From Chitinophagaceae bacterium (lineage in GTDB: Bacteria; Bacteroidota; Bacteroidia; Chitinophagales; Chitinophagaceae): a stretch of DNA of 55,588 bases. The DNA lies in the NCBI GenBank assembly GCA_003509845.1, contig DOMR01000275.1:10473-66060 (forward strand), given 5' to 3'. Under the pieces are notes generated by a model, which was not told the DNA's origin, made no database searches, and saw only the letters and a list, made by a program, of their open reading frames with translations. Shown here one piece after another: positions 1 to 8,696 of the stretch (within the stretch, counting starts at the first letter, position 1; every line of letters starts with the position of its first letter). A program made the translations under genes and the position numbers.

Positions 1-1073
1 GTGATTAAACGCGTTTTATCATCGCCTCTTGAAACCGCTTTTGCACCATATTTATCTTCCGGAAGAACCATCCCATTCACAAGTATTTCTTTATACTTTC
101 TAGTTAAATTAAATATTCTCGCTAGTCTAGGATATTCATCATCTCGCAAAAACCAAGGATTACCATAAATCTCTGGGGCAAGAATTAAATTTCGATTAAA
201 TGCCTGAAGAATCAAATCATCTTCCCAATAATCGAGGCAGGATGAAAGGCAAACACCATGATCCTCCGTTAAACGTTGCAATCCAGGAACCAGCTTTCTG
301 GAAAGTGCTCCAGCCCTGTGATGTGTAGCAGTCTGGTTATTAGTCATATGAACATCAATATAAGTTTCTGCACCACCAAGCAGCCAGGTAGTTGCATGTT
401 TAATCGCTTCAGGGCCAAGATTAATTCGGTGATTAAGTAGGATAAGATTAGGATTATATTTTCTGACGTCGGTCATCATTTTAATAAACGCATCTTGCTT
501 ATCGTTTCTTAAGTCACCGCAAACAGCATCAAATTTAAAAAGTTCGAACCGGTAATCACGGGTAAGGGAAACCATCATATCTTGGCGACGCTTTTCTTCC
601 TCCGGCGTATTTCCAAAACCATCTGGACCACCCCATACACCAAATCGGGTGCCCATTTTTACGGACTTATTTGCCAAGCCCAGTAAACCATTTGGAAACT
701 GCGTTTTAAATTTAGTTGATTGGGTCGACCCGTAATATCCGGCACCATCAATTGCCCCTGCATCAAAAGCATAAATATCCAACACCATGCCATATTCATC
801 ATGTAAATATTGAAAAAAATTAAGGTTGCTCAAGGTTTGTTTTTCAGTGGTCCCTTCATTCGTATTATTGATCCAAGAAAAATACTCCGACCTCGCAGGT
901 GTTTTTTCATTGGCTCCAGGAAATACTTTATTGGATGACTGAGCAAATAAATTATTCACAAAGTGTAAAAGAAAAAAAATAGTCAACCAGGCGCAGTTGA
1001 AAAACTTAGGGCTTATCGATTTTTTTAACATTGGTAATAATTTATTAAGCGTATCATCAAAATTTATTTTCAT
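1..1073 (-). CDS. Putative clan GH-D-like (GH36-like) secreted glycosidase, C-terminus cut by window edge
   Basis: A reading frame runs from an ATG at 1073 through position 1 without a stop (357 codons), so the 3' end lies outside the window. After the start is a hydrophobic stretch ending in FVNNLFAQ, a typical signal peptide; an in-frame ATG at 1031 (MLKKSIS) puts the signal peptide closer to the start and may be the true one. The body reads like a TIM-barrel glycosidase: an IYAFDAGAIDG segment, then RFGVWGGPDGFG, then ELFKFDAVCGDLR, whose K-x-D arrangement at a strand end resembles the nucleophile of GH27/GH36 alpha-galactosidases, and later SSCLDYWEDD and LAPEIYGNPWFL. I recognise the fold type but not the exact family, so substrate is unassigned. 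It is the last visible gene of the minus-strand operon, 19 bp behind the unknown secreted protein. Confidence 0.5.
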   Translation of the reverse strand, partial: MKINFDDTLNKLLPMLKKSISPKFFNCAWLTIFFLLHFVNNLFAQSSNKVFPGANEKTPARSEYFSWINNTNEGTTEKQTLSNLNFFQYLHDEYGMVLDIYAFDAGAIDGAGYYGSTQSTKFKTQFPNGLLGLANKSVKMGTRFGVWGGPDGFGNTPEEEKRRQDMMVSLTRDYRFELFKFDAVCGDLRNDKQDAFIKMMTDVRKYNPNLILLNHRINLGPEAIKHATTWLLGGAETYIDVHMTNNQTATHHRAGALSRKLVPGLQRLTEDHGVCLSSCLDYWEDDLILQAFNRNLILAPEIYGNPWFLRDDEYPRLARIFNLTRKYKEILVNGMVLPEDKYGAKAVSRGDDKTRLI

Positions 1074-1092
1074 CGGAGTAATATAAATATAT

Positions 1093-2793
1093 CTATTTTT
1101 CCAATCCCTGTTTTGTAACGATTGGAACAAAACCTATTTCCATTCCTTTCGGAGGAGTAACGATCAAAGCCGGATCTAAATAAGCTAATTTCCCGCTCAT
1201 TGGTGGAGGAAGGTATTCGCGATCTCTTGTCCAATTCCGATGAAGAAGTTCAACACGTCTTTGAATTTCTTCGCGTTCCTTATTACTTAAATTAGCATTA
1301 AGTAAAGCAGGTTGGTCAGCAAATCGATACCAATAATAAGTAAGGGTACTTCCATCCCCCAATTTTACTTTGAAAGGTCCTGCAGCAGGTCCTGGAGTTT
1401 TCCAACTACTTTTTTCCTCTTCAGGCGTAGTATAAACGAGAGAGGTTCTGTCATCTTGAGCCCTACCAAAGCTTACGCTATGAAGACCAGTTTCAGTCGG
1501 TACCTCAGTATCTGCCACTGCAATCCAAGTGCCTATATCGTCATTCCCAGATTTAACCAGTTTATAATATTCAGGAAGTGTAATTACTTCGCCATTTATT
1601 AATTTTCTTCTTTTTATTAAGTCACCTTCCCAACGGACTTTTAAAGTAGCTGAATCAGTTACGTTCGCATCCATGTAAGAAGTAATATTCATTAAGGCAC
1701 GTTTTTCCTTAGGAATGTGATCGCCATAAAATTTCCAGTTGGATCTAACTCCTTTCTCAAACTTTTGCATACTAGCATTCGTCACATCAATAATGCCATC
1801 AGCGGGCTTTCCTCCTTTAAACCAGGCTGCTACATCATCCCATAATGCCTGCTTGTTATACACCATCAGCCGATGAAGCAACTCTGAATTGCCATCAGGT
1901 CCCACAGGGTACTGAGTTGTAGCCATGCGTGCATATATTTGACCTTTGGCATCAGTGGCTTCAGCGGAATGGATATGCTGCGTTTCCATCTGAAATGGTT
2001 TATTCGCTTTGGATGGGCGGGTATCTAAAAACAAGCCACTCAAAAGTGGATTATCAACAGATGCCTCACTCCAAAAATACGGGGTAAAGAATGCAACCGG
2101 ACCTTTGAAATTTCCTGTATTAAGGAACAGGGTCCAGCACTGATTTCCTGTAACAACGTCTTTACCTGATGTTGTAGATTTTGGTTCACTGAGCGGCAAT
2201 GGCAGATAGCCACTACCAAACCATTCACCGGAAGTACCCTGCTTAAGATTCAGCCCATCTGGAGGATACAATAGCCAAGGACTTAGCTGTGCAATACCAT
2301 ATTTTCCTTTGGGTTTGCTCCAGTCCCTTCCCTGGCCGGCACCAGGCCCATTGGCCCATCCGCTAAAATTAAGTTGTACGCCACCCATAATAAATTTAGG
2401 GGTTGCGGTAGCAAATTCTGTATCGCGCCACCAACCAAGACCTCCTTCAATATCAGTATATAATTTTTCTACCGGCAGAGGCCCATCATACGAAGGATGC
2501 ATCCAAGTGCCAAACAAACCGGATTGAAAACTCCTTCCCGGATATTCTTTTATCAAAGGCCAAGCAGCTGCATACATCGAGTAGCCTGCATTAAATGATT
2601 CATTCACTTTTTCAACCTTGGTAATCATGTAACCACCAATATTTCCTTTTTTCAACGACTTATTTACATTCTCCTGTGCCAAAGCAAGCGTGCTAAATAA
2701 ACTAAAAAAAATAGTAGCGATGAGGAATTTTCCTCCGATTATTTTTCTTTTCTCAGAAAAATATGCAGATAATACTATTCGTTCCTTCTTCAT
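1093..2793 (-). CDS. Secreted protein of unknown family (paralogue A)
   Basis: 566 residues with an N-terminal signal peptide (hydrophobic core about 22-38, ending LALAQ). I do not recognise a family. It aligns end to end with the 561-residue protein at 12915-14600 in the same operon. Shared blocks in this protein are a YAAAWPLI segment near 74-81, GGLGWW at 117-122, YGIAQLSPWLLYPP near 165-178, TGNQCWTLFLNTGNFKGP at 215-232, FWS at 240-242, AAGPFKVKLGDGS, YWYRFADQP, RDREYLPPP, and the near-identical tail DPALIVTPPKGME followed by PIVT. The many conserved Trp, Tyr, Asp and Glu residues fit a carbohydrate-active or carbohydrate-binding protein, but that is inference from context. It lies 35 bp downstream of a sulfatase gene, as its paralogue lies next to two. 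Confidence 0.75.
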   Translation of the reverse strand: MKKERIVLSAYFSEKRKIIGGKFLIATIFFSLFSTLALAQENVNKSLKKGNIGGYMITKVEKVNESFNAGYSMYAAAWPLIKEYPGRSFQSGLFGTWMHPSYDGPLPVEKLYTDIEGGLGWWRDTEFATATPKFIMGGVQLNFSGWANGPGAGQGRDWSKPKGKYGIAQLSPWLLYPPDGLNLKQGTSGEWFGSGYLPLPLSEPKSTTSGKDVVTGNQCWTLFLNTGNFKGPVAFFTPYFWSEASVDNPLLSGLFLDTRPSKANKPFQMETQHIHSAEATDAKGQIYARMATTQYPVGPDGNSELLHRLMVYNKQALWDDVAAWFKGGKPADGIIDVTNASMQKFEKGVRSNWKFYGDHIPKEKRALMNITSYMDANVTDSATLKVRWEGDLIKRRKLINGEVITLPEYYKLVKSGNDDIGTWIAVADTEVPTETGLHSVSFGRAQDDRTSLVYTTPEEEKSSWKTPGPAAGPFKVKLGDGSTLTYYWYRFADQPALLNANLSNKEREEIQRRVELLHRNWTRDREYLPPPMSGKLAYLDPALIVTPPKGMEIGFVPIVTKQGLEK

Positions 2794-2828
2794 TATTTTT
2801 GGTTTTAATTATGTACTATTTAGTAAAA

Positions 2829-4244
2829 CTATTTTACCCTATTAGCCAGCAAAGTATTAATTTTTTTATCGCATTGTAATTGAAACTGATTAATCATTTC
2901 CTTATAAATTTTTTGGGTAGCTAAATTATGCTCTTCTAATGGATCCTTGATCAAATTATAAAGTTCAATGTATTCTGGATGATTAGGATACCTAATAAAC
3001 TTCCATTGCTTCGTTCGAATACATTCACTATTTGGAATTTTTGGCTCAATCATCAAGTGTTCACAAAAAATGGTATCATACCATTTTTTTACAGATCCAT
3101 TTATTAGTGGCAATAAACTTTTGCCATGCATTTGCTTGGGTACAGGGATTCCTGCTAAACTTAAAATAGTAGGAGCAACATCAATGTTTAATACCATTTG
3201 ATCAAATACTTTTTTTGTTGTAGCGGATTTCCTTGGGTCATAAATTATTAATGGCACACGTATCGATACATCATGCATCAGCCATTTATCGGCATATCCC
3301 CTATCACCCAAATAATACCCATTGTCACCCATAAAAATAATAATGGTATTATCAGCGATGCCAAGTTTATTTAATTCATCAGTTATTCGCCCAACAGTTT
3401 GATCAACGGCAGTGATCATACGGTAATACCCTTTAACCATTTGTTGAAATTTATCGGGTGTATCAAACCGCCAATGCCAACGTTCCCTACTCATTGTGCC
3501 TTTTAAAAAATCAGGTAATGAATCGTAAAATTCATTCCTTGCAGTTGCTGGTATCGGCATTTTTACCGAAGCATACATGGAGTCCAAGGAAGCAGGCCAA
3601 AAATATTGTTCTTTAGAATCATCATCTGCGTGAGGAGCACTGAAGCTAAGTGATAAACAAAAGGGTTCTTGTTGAACAGATCCCTGTATAAATTGAATGG
3701 CTTGGTCCCCTTGTAAATCAGTGAGGTATTTTTTCTTTCCGCCCACCTCTTTCCAATAAGGAAATCCATTTACATTTTTTGATGAAAAAATACTATCAAT
3801 AGAAGTTGCTAATTTAACGCCAAATTTTCCGACAAACCCGGTACGATAACCTGCATTTTTTAAAAGATATGGATAACTTATATCCATATACGCTTTATTT
3901 AGCGGGGGTTTACTAAAAGTAAAATCATGTGTTCGCTCAAATAGGCCAGTTAATATACTTGCTCTGCTAGCAGCACAAATGGGGGTTGTAACAAATGTAT
4001 GCGTAAACCGAACCCCTTTCTTAGCAATATTGTCAATATTAGGTGTTACTATAATGGGGTTACCTGCAATGCCTAACATATCCCATCTTTGATCATCGGT
4101 AAGAATGAAAATAATATTAGGCCGATTTGTGTTATTTATTTTTTTCTGTTGACCCCTTGAAAATTGACAAAAGAATAAAATAATAAATAGTGCTAAAAAA
4201 GCATATTTGAATTTAGGGAAATACCCTTTTAGTAATTTTTTCAT
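2829..4244 (-). CDS. Secreted sulfatase, S1 family (CAASR type)
   Basis: 471 residues, with an N-terminal hydrophobic segment (about 14-27) serving as signal peptide or anchor. The formylglycine motif C-A-A-S-R starts at Cys90; the calcium-binding Asp pair is D50-D51 in FILTDDQRWD, and the C-terminal metal site is MGDNGYYLGDRG. These features define a formylglycine-dependent type I sulfatase that hydrolyses sulfate esters from sugars. The D-x-G-Y-x-L-G-D/E pattern resembles N-acetylglucosamine-6-sulfatase-like S1 subfamilies, but the subfamily is uncertain. Its ATG overlaps the stop codon of the upstream gene by one base (TAATG), so translation is probably coupled. The window holds no sulfatase-maturation enzyme, so the Cys-to-formylglycine modification must come from elsewhere. 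Confidence 0.93.
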   Translation of the reverse strand: MKKLLKGYFPKFKYAFLALFIILFFCQFSRGQQKKINNTNRPNIIFILTDDQRWDMLGIAGNPIIVTPNIDNIAKKGVRFTHTFVTTPICAASRASILTGLFERTHDFTFSKPPLNKAYMDISYPYLLKNAGYRTGFVGKFGVKLATSIDSIFSSKNVNGFPYWKEVGGKKKYLTDLQGDQAIQFIQGSVQQEPFCLSLSFSAPHADDDSKEQYFWPASLDSMYASVKMPIPATARNEFYDSLPDFLKGTMSRERWHWRFDTPDKFQQMVKGYYRMITAVDQTVGRITDELNKLGIADNTIIIFMGDNGYYLGDRGYADKWLMHDVSIRVPLIIYDPRKSATTKKVFDQMVLNIDVAPTILSLAGIPVPKQMHGKSLLPLINGSVKKWYDTIFCEHLMIEPKIPNSECIRTKQWKFIRYPNHPEYIELYNLIKDPLEEHNLATQKIYKEMINQFQLQCDKKINTLLANRVK

Positions 4245-6436
4245 TATTTAATATTATAAACACTTAACTCATAAATGGACCAATGGTATAAAGGATCAGT
4301 GCCATTTTGTTTCACTCTGATATATCTAGCGCGCTGTAGCGGAAATTTAATTTCAGTAATACCTAAAGTTCCTGATCCAGTGGCTATTGGGGTACTCCAA
4401 TTTTTTCCATTATTAGAAACCTCTACTGAATAATTGTTGGGTGAATCCCATAAAGCCCAGGTATTATCTAACTCAATTTTATTGAATTGTACCAGTTGTT
4501 TCATATCAAGTTCAAACCACTGCCCTTTATATTGCTTTTGCGTCATATCGCGCCAACCAGTCCAATGATCACCATCAATGGCATTATTGGCGGGAACTGG
4601 TATTGGAATTTTATCACCCGAAAACATAAATAGGCTATCATTAACTGATGCGCTTGCAGTCCAATTATTTTTATTAATTGGAATAGCTGGTATACTATTT
4701 TTAGCCGGAATTTTTGGAGAATTTATTGGTAACAGTCCGCTTGCTAAAAATTGCCAGTCGCCCGCATTGGTTTCAAACATGATATAATTTTCATCGGCGC
4801 CATAAAAGCGAACCCCATTTACCTGGTTTATAAATTGTTTATTCCATATTAACTTTCCATTGACGCTGATGGTTTGAAGTTTGGTAAAAGAGGCCTTTGG
4901 AATCCCCACGATCGATTTACTAAGTTCAGGGACATGAACGCTAAGAGAATAATTATTCGTTGTTTTAATAATACTTACGGATACATCTCCAATAATAGCA
5001 GGGACAACCACTTTTATAGTGCGTAGAAAACCTTCCTTAGGTAAAACCTGAAATGTTTTCCATCCTGCTTCAATAGGCGAAATGCCCGCAATAGTTTGTG
5101 AAAGGTTGATGACTGGTGGATTCCAACCATGATTCAATGATGACCCTTCATCAAAAGCATCAATTCTAGAAGCCCACCAACGATCGTAATGCTCCCATAG
5201 TGTAGAAAAACTAGCAGGGATCATGGTTTTGTATCTATTGTACATTCTTAACAATGCATACTCCTGTTTACCAATAGTACAAAGCGCTTCAAAAACCCAT
5301 CTATCAAAAAAACAACTGGAGTAGGTTTTTTTAGTTAAAACAAATTCATAAATAGCATTCCACTTCGTTCGATCCGCTAAGCCGGCATTTATTGCCATCG
5401 CGTTTGCACGATCATCCGGTTCATTCACCTGATCAGACATATAAAAATTACCTTTCCAATATTTTTTATCAAAATCATTTTTTATACTATCCATTTTTAA
5501 ATTAATGATTAGGGTGTCAGCTAAATTGCCTGTCACCAAGGCCATCTTTTTTAGCGCGCCTAAATCTATATACATGAAACATTTTTCAATAATGGCTATA
5601 TCTTTATTTTCTTTACCCCAATCAAACCACTGATTTTTTTTACCGAACTTATAGGTATTAAATAAAAAGTTTTTAGTTGCTGGATATACCGTTTTGATGG
5701 AAGCAAGATCACCAGTTTGTAAATAATAATACCATAACCCATATTCTCCTAAAAATTCCAACTGTTGTCCGGGATAAAATTTAGGATCTAAAGGGCGTAA
5801 AACCAATTCCTTCGCAAGTTGATGCGCATTGGAATCGAACGCATAAAAACATTGATTTAACTCTGGGGTTCCGTCGCCCCAAAAGCCCACGCGCTCTCTA
5901 TCAGGACAGTCATAAAACCAATCGCGCATACACAAGTAAGCGGTTCTTGCTCCTTTATTCCAAAGTATATTATAATCATTATCGTTACACTCAAATGATC
6001 CTACAAATTTAGTGTCATAACCTGTTTCGCGATATTGTACCGATTTAACCACTGCACCTGCTGGTATGGTATAAATAGCGCCTTCACCGCTCACCCAGTT
6101 TTTTGCCTCATATATTTCCGACTGCTTATTTGCAACAAAACTTTCAGTTTTGGTTAAATAAAGTACCAGTGGATTACTTGAATTTAAATGAATTGTTTTC
6201 CCTTCCGCATTTTCAATTTCTATTAAAGGTTGAAAATGACAATTATAAGGTAATTTTCCCACCAATTTCCAAGGAACCGTATCACTATGAGGAAGTGTTT
6301 TATTAAGTGAAACATACTTTTTTAAACCATAGTCCTTAATCGCAGGATGTGAAAAGGTTTTGTTTTTTTGTGCATACCCTATTAAGTGTACAAAAAAAAG
6401 AAGCATTGCAACAGGAAATATTTTTTTTAAAGACAT
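4244..6436 (-). CDS. GH78-like alpha-L-rhamnosidase with C-terminal F5/8 type C (discoidin, CBM32-like) domain
   Basis: 730 residues with a signal peptide (about 1-23, ending IGYAQ). The (alpha/alpha)6 core carries DCPDRERVGFWGD at 176-188, the counterpart of the GH78 motif whose acidic residues take part in catalysis. The later block STLWEHYDRW with SSLNHGWNPP and SQTIAGISPIEAGW matches the GH78 C-terminal part of the active site. The signature at residue 176 comes early, so the N-terminal beta domains are shorter than in the 805-residue GH78 at 8697-11114. From about residue 585 to the end is a discoidin domain (NAIDGDHWTGWRD, GQWFELDMKQ, NNYSVEVSNNGKNW, ARYIRVKQNG), likely binding sugar. 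A 17-bp gap from the DPP IV gene and the 1-bp overlap downstream place it in the operon. Exact linkage specificity cannot be read from sequence. Confidence 0.85.
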   Translation of the reverse strand: MSLKKIFPVAMLLFFVHLIGYAQKNKTFSHPAIKDYGLKKYVSLNKTLPHSDTVPWKLVGKLPYNCHFQPLIEIENAEGKTIHLNSSNPLVLYLTKTESFVANKQSEIYEAKNWVSGEGAIYTIPAGAVVKSVQYRETGYDTKFVGSFECNDNDYNILWNKGARTAYLCMRDWFYDCPDRERVGFWGDGTPELNQCFYAFDSNAHQLAKELVLRPLDPKFYPGQQLEFLGEYGLWYYYLQTGDLASIKTVYPATKNFLFNTYKFGKKNQWFDWGKENKDIAIIEKCFMYIDLGALKKMALVTGNLADTLIINLKMDSIKNDFDKKYWKGNFYMSDQVNEPDDRANAMAINAGLADRTKWNAIYEFVLTKKTYSSCFFDRWVFEALCTIGKQEYALLRMYNRYKTMIPASFSTLWEHYDRWWASRIDAFDEGSSLNHGWNPPVINLSQTIAGISPIEAGWKTFQVLPKEGFLRTIKVVVPAIIGDVSVSIIKTTNNYSLSVHVPELSKSIVGIPKASFTKLQTISVNGKLIWNKQFINQVNGVRFYGADENYIMFETNAGDWQFLASGLLPINSPKIPAKNSIPAIPINKNNWTASASVNDSLFMFSGDKIPIPVPANNAIDGDHWTGWRDMTQKQYKGQWFELDMKQLVQFNKIELDNTWALWDSPNNYSVEVSNNGKNWSTPIATGSGTLGITEIKFPLQRARYIRVKQNGTDPLYHWSIYELSVYNIK

Positions 6437-6453
6437 AAAAAAGTTTTAAATAA

Positions 6454-8682
6454 TTATAAGTTATCCGCCCAAAATTTTTCCATGCTACGCCTAAGATGCA
6501 ATGAAGTATTAGACCTTTCATTAATGCTATGTGAACGCATAGGATATGACATCATATAAAAAAGTTTGTTATTTTTAATTAATTCATTTGCTAACATTTC
6601 AAAGCTTTGATAATGAACATTGTCATCCCCAGTTCCGTGGATGATCATTAATTTTCCTTGTAAATTTTTAGCATAGTTGATAGGTGAGCCCTCTTTATAT
6701 CCTTTCGCATTATCATTCAATAATCCCATGTATCTTTCTTGGTAAGTAGCGTCATAAAGTTTCTGATCTGAAACAAAAGCAACAGCTAGGCCAGTTTTAT
6801 AAATTCCTGGATAACGAAACATGCAATTGAGCGTCATTTGACCTCCTCCACTCCATCCCCAGATACCCACTCTCGAAGAATCTATAAATGGGAACATACT
6901 AAATATTTTAAGCGCCGCCTTACTTTGATCCTCTGAAGCTAAAATTCCAATCTGCCGATAAATTGAATTACGCCATTCTTTCCCACGGGGTGATTTAGTT
7001 CCTCGATTATCTATGCTGATTACAATATAACCTCGCTGAGCCATATATTGATGCCACAGGTCGCCTCCTTCCCAGGCATCCTGAACAGTAGCTCCAGCGG
7101 GCTCTCCATATACATAAAAAAGCAAAGGGTATTTTTTAGCAGGGTTAAAACCAATTGGTTTTATCATGTATGCATCCAGCTCCAAATCGCCAATATCTAC
7201 TTTAAAAAACTGTTTTTTGTTTAGCCCAAGTAACTCATATTTTTCTTTCACCTCATGGTTATCTTCCAACTTTCGTATTTCTTTATGACTAGGCAAACTT
7301 ATCAGAGATATCGTCGGAGGGGTTGCCACATTTTGGAATGTTTGAATGGCCCATTTTGCATCAGCCGACATTTGATAGTTACTTTGTCCCTCCATTTTTT
7401 CAGGTGTCACTTGTTCAACCAATCCCAATCCATCTAATCGACTTCTAAAAAGATACCGCTGGGTATAATTTTTAGGAGAAGCAATATAATATACATAGCC
7501 ATTACTTGGATCAATACAACTAACCTGTAACACATCAAAATTTCCTTTTGTAATTAACTTAATTTCCTTTCCATCTCTTGAAACCCTATATAAATGTCGC
7601 CATCCATCTCTTTCACTGGTCCAAGTGAAGTATTTTTCATTTTCGAGCCAACGAGTATCATCATGTAAGTCAAGAAATGACTTATCTGTTTCTGTCATGA
7701 TATTTTTAACAAGCATTGATTTGATATCACCCATCCATATTTTATTTGTATTCTGAAGTCTATTAAGTTGCTGAACCATTATTTCGTTCGATGCAGGAAT
7801 AAAATCCATTCTGGCCAAATAGTTATTTTGCGGATCACCAGGTATATCAAACCATTTTGTTTCCCCACCGCTTGCAGCTACTACGCCTATCTTAACGGAA
7901 GATAAGGTGGTACCCACTTTGGGATAAGGAAATGGAATAGGCTGTGAATAAATGGAATCTACATTGTTTATCAAATAAAAAGTTCCAATAGCTTTCGTAT
8001 TAAACTGCCAGTAAGCTATATTTTTACCATCGGGGCTCCAACGGAAACCGTCTCTGCAATCCAATTCTTCTTCGTAAACCCAGTCGAATGTTCCATTAAT
8101 AATATCGCCTCCTCCATCATGGGTAATTTGAATTACTTTATTGGATACAAGGTCTTCCACATATACATTCATTTTACTCACATATCCCACCCTTGTTGCA
8201 TCTGGAGAAAATTTAGCAAACATCAGCGTGCTACGCTCCATAGATTTCCCTAATTGCTTCAGGCTTCCTGTTGCAAGATCCAGTACCCAGTAATCCCCTC
8301 GGGTGTTGTACCGCCAAACTTTTTTAGTATTTGTAAAGATTAATAACTTACTGTCATCCTCTGACCAATTGTAGTCAGCAATCATCAAAGGCTTAGATTG
8401 TCCAGCAGGCGTAAGTTGCTTTGCAGAAACCAATAAGGTCCTTTGGCCAGATTGAGCATCATAGCGTACAATATCTTTACCCCCTAAATTTGTATTTGCT
8501 TCTAAAGTGGAATATCCATTGTTATCTTTCATCCACCGAACGGGTCCAAAACTTTTTTGGCTATACTTATTATTAGTATAAATATCCTCAAGAGTTAAAA
8601 TGCCCTTTTTCTCCTGCGCAGAAGAAATCAGAGAGAAAATAATTCCAATAAAAAGGAATGAATTTTTTAAGGGGTTTAGCAT
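6454..8682 (-). CDS. Dipeptidyl peptidase IV (peptidase S9B), secreted
   Basis: 742 residues from the ATG at 8682; a TTG two codons upstream is in frame but less likely. A signal peptide ends near ISSAQ. An N-terminal eight-bladed propeller region (DPP_IV_N) holds FDWVYEEEL, the Glu pair that binds the free N-terminus of the substrate. The C-terminal alpha/beta-hydrolase domain has the nucleophile in GWSGGGQM (Ser about 611), the acid in HGTGDDNVHYQ (about 686-687) and the His in RSHSIN (about 718). It would release X-Pro or X-Ala dipeptides in the periplasm. The gene sits 14 bp after one rhamnosidase gene and 17 bp before another, an unusual place for a peptidase, and suggests a glycoprotein or proteoglycan substrate, or simple co-option. 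Confidence 0.93.
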   Translation of the reverse strand: MLNPLKNSFLFIGIIFSLISSAQEKKGILTLEDIYTNNKYSQKSFGPVRWMKDNNGYSTLEANTNLGGKDIVRYDAQSGQRTLLVSAKQLTPAGQSKPLMIADYNWSEDDSKLLIFTNTKKVWRYNTRGDYWVLDLATGSLKQLGKSMERSTLMFAKFSPDATRVGYVSKMNVYVEDLVSNKVIQITHDGGGDIINGTFDWVYEEELDCRDGFRWSPDGKNIAYWQFNTKAIGTFYLINNVDSIYSQPIPFPYPKVGTTLSSVKIGVVAASGGETKWFDIPGDPQNNYLARMDFIPASNEIMVQQLNRLQNTNKIWMGDIKSMLVKNIMTETDKSFLDLHDDTRWLENEKYFTWTSERDGWRHLYRVSRDGKEIKLITKGNFDVLQVSCIDPSNGYVYYIASPKNYTQRYLFRSRLDGLGLVEQVTPEKMEGQSNYQMSADAKWAIQTFQNVATPPTISLISLPSHKEIRKLEDNHEVKEKYELLGLNKKQFFKVDIGDLELDAYMIKPIGFNPAKKYPLLFYVYGEPAGATVQDAWEGGDLWHQYMAQRGYIVISIDNRGTKSPRGKEWRNSIYRQIGILASEDQSKAALKIFSMFPFIDSSRVGIWGWSGGGQMTLNCMFRYPGIYKTGLAVAFVSDQKLYDATYQERYMGLLNDNAKGYKEGSPINYAKNLQGKLMIIHGTGDDNVHYQSFEMLANELIKNNKLFYMMSYPMRSHSINERSNTSLHLRRSMEKFWADNL

Positions 8683-8696
8683 ATTCAATTGTTTTA

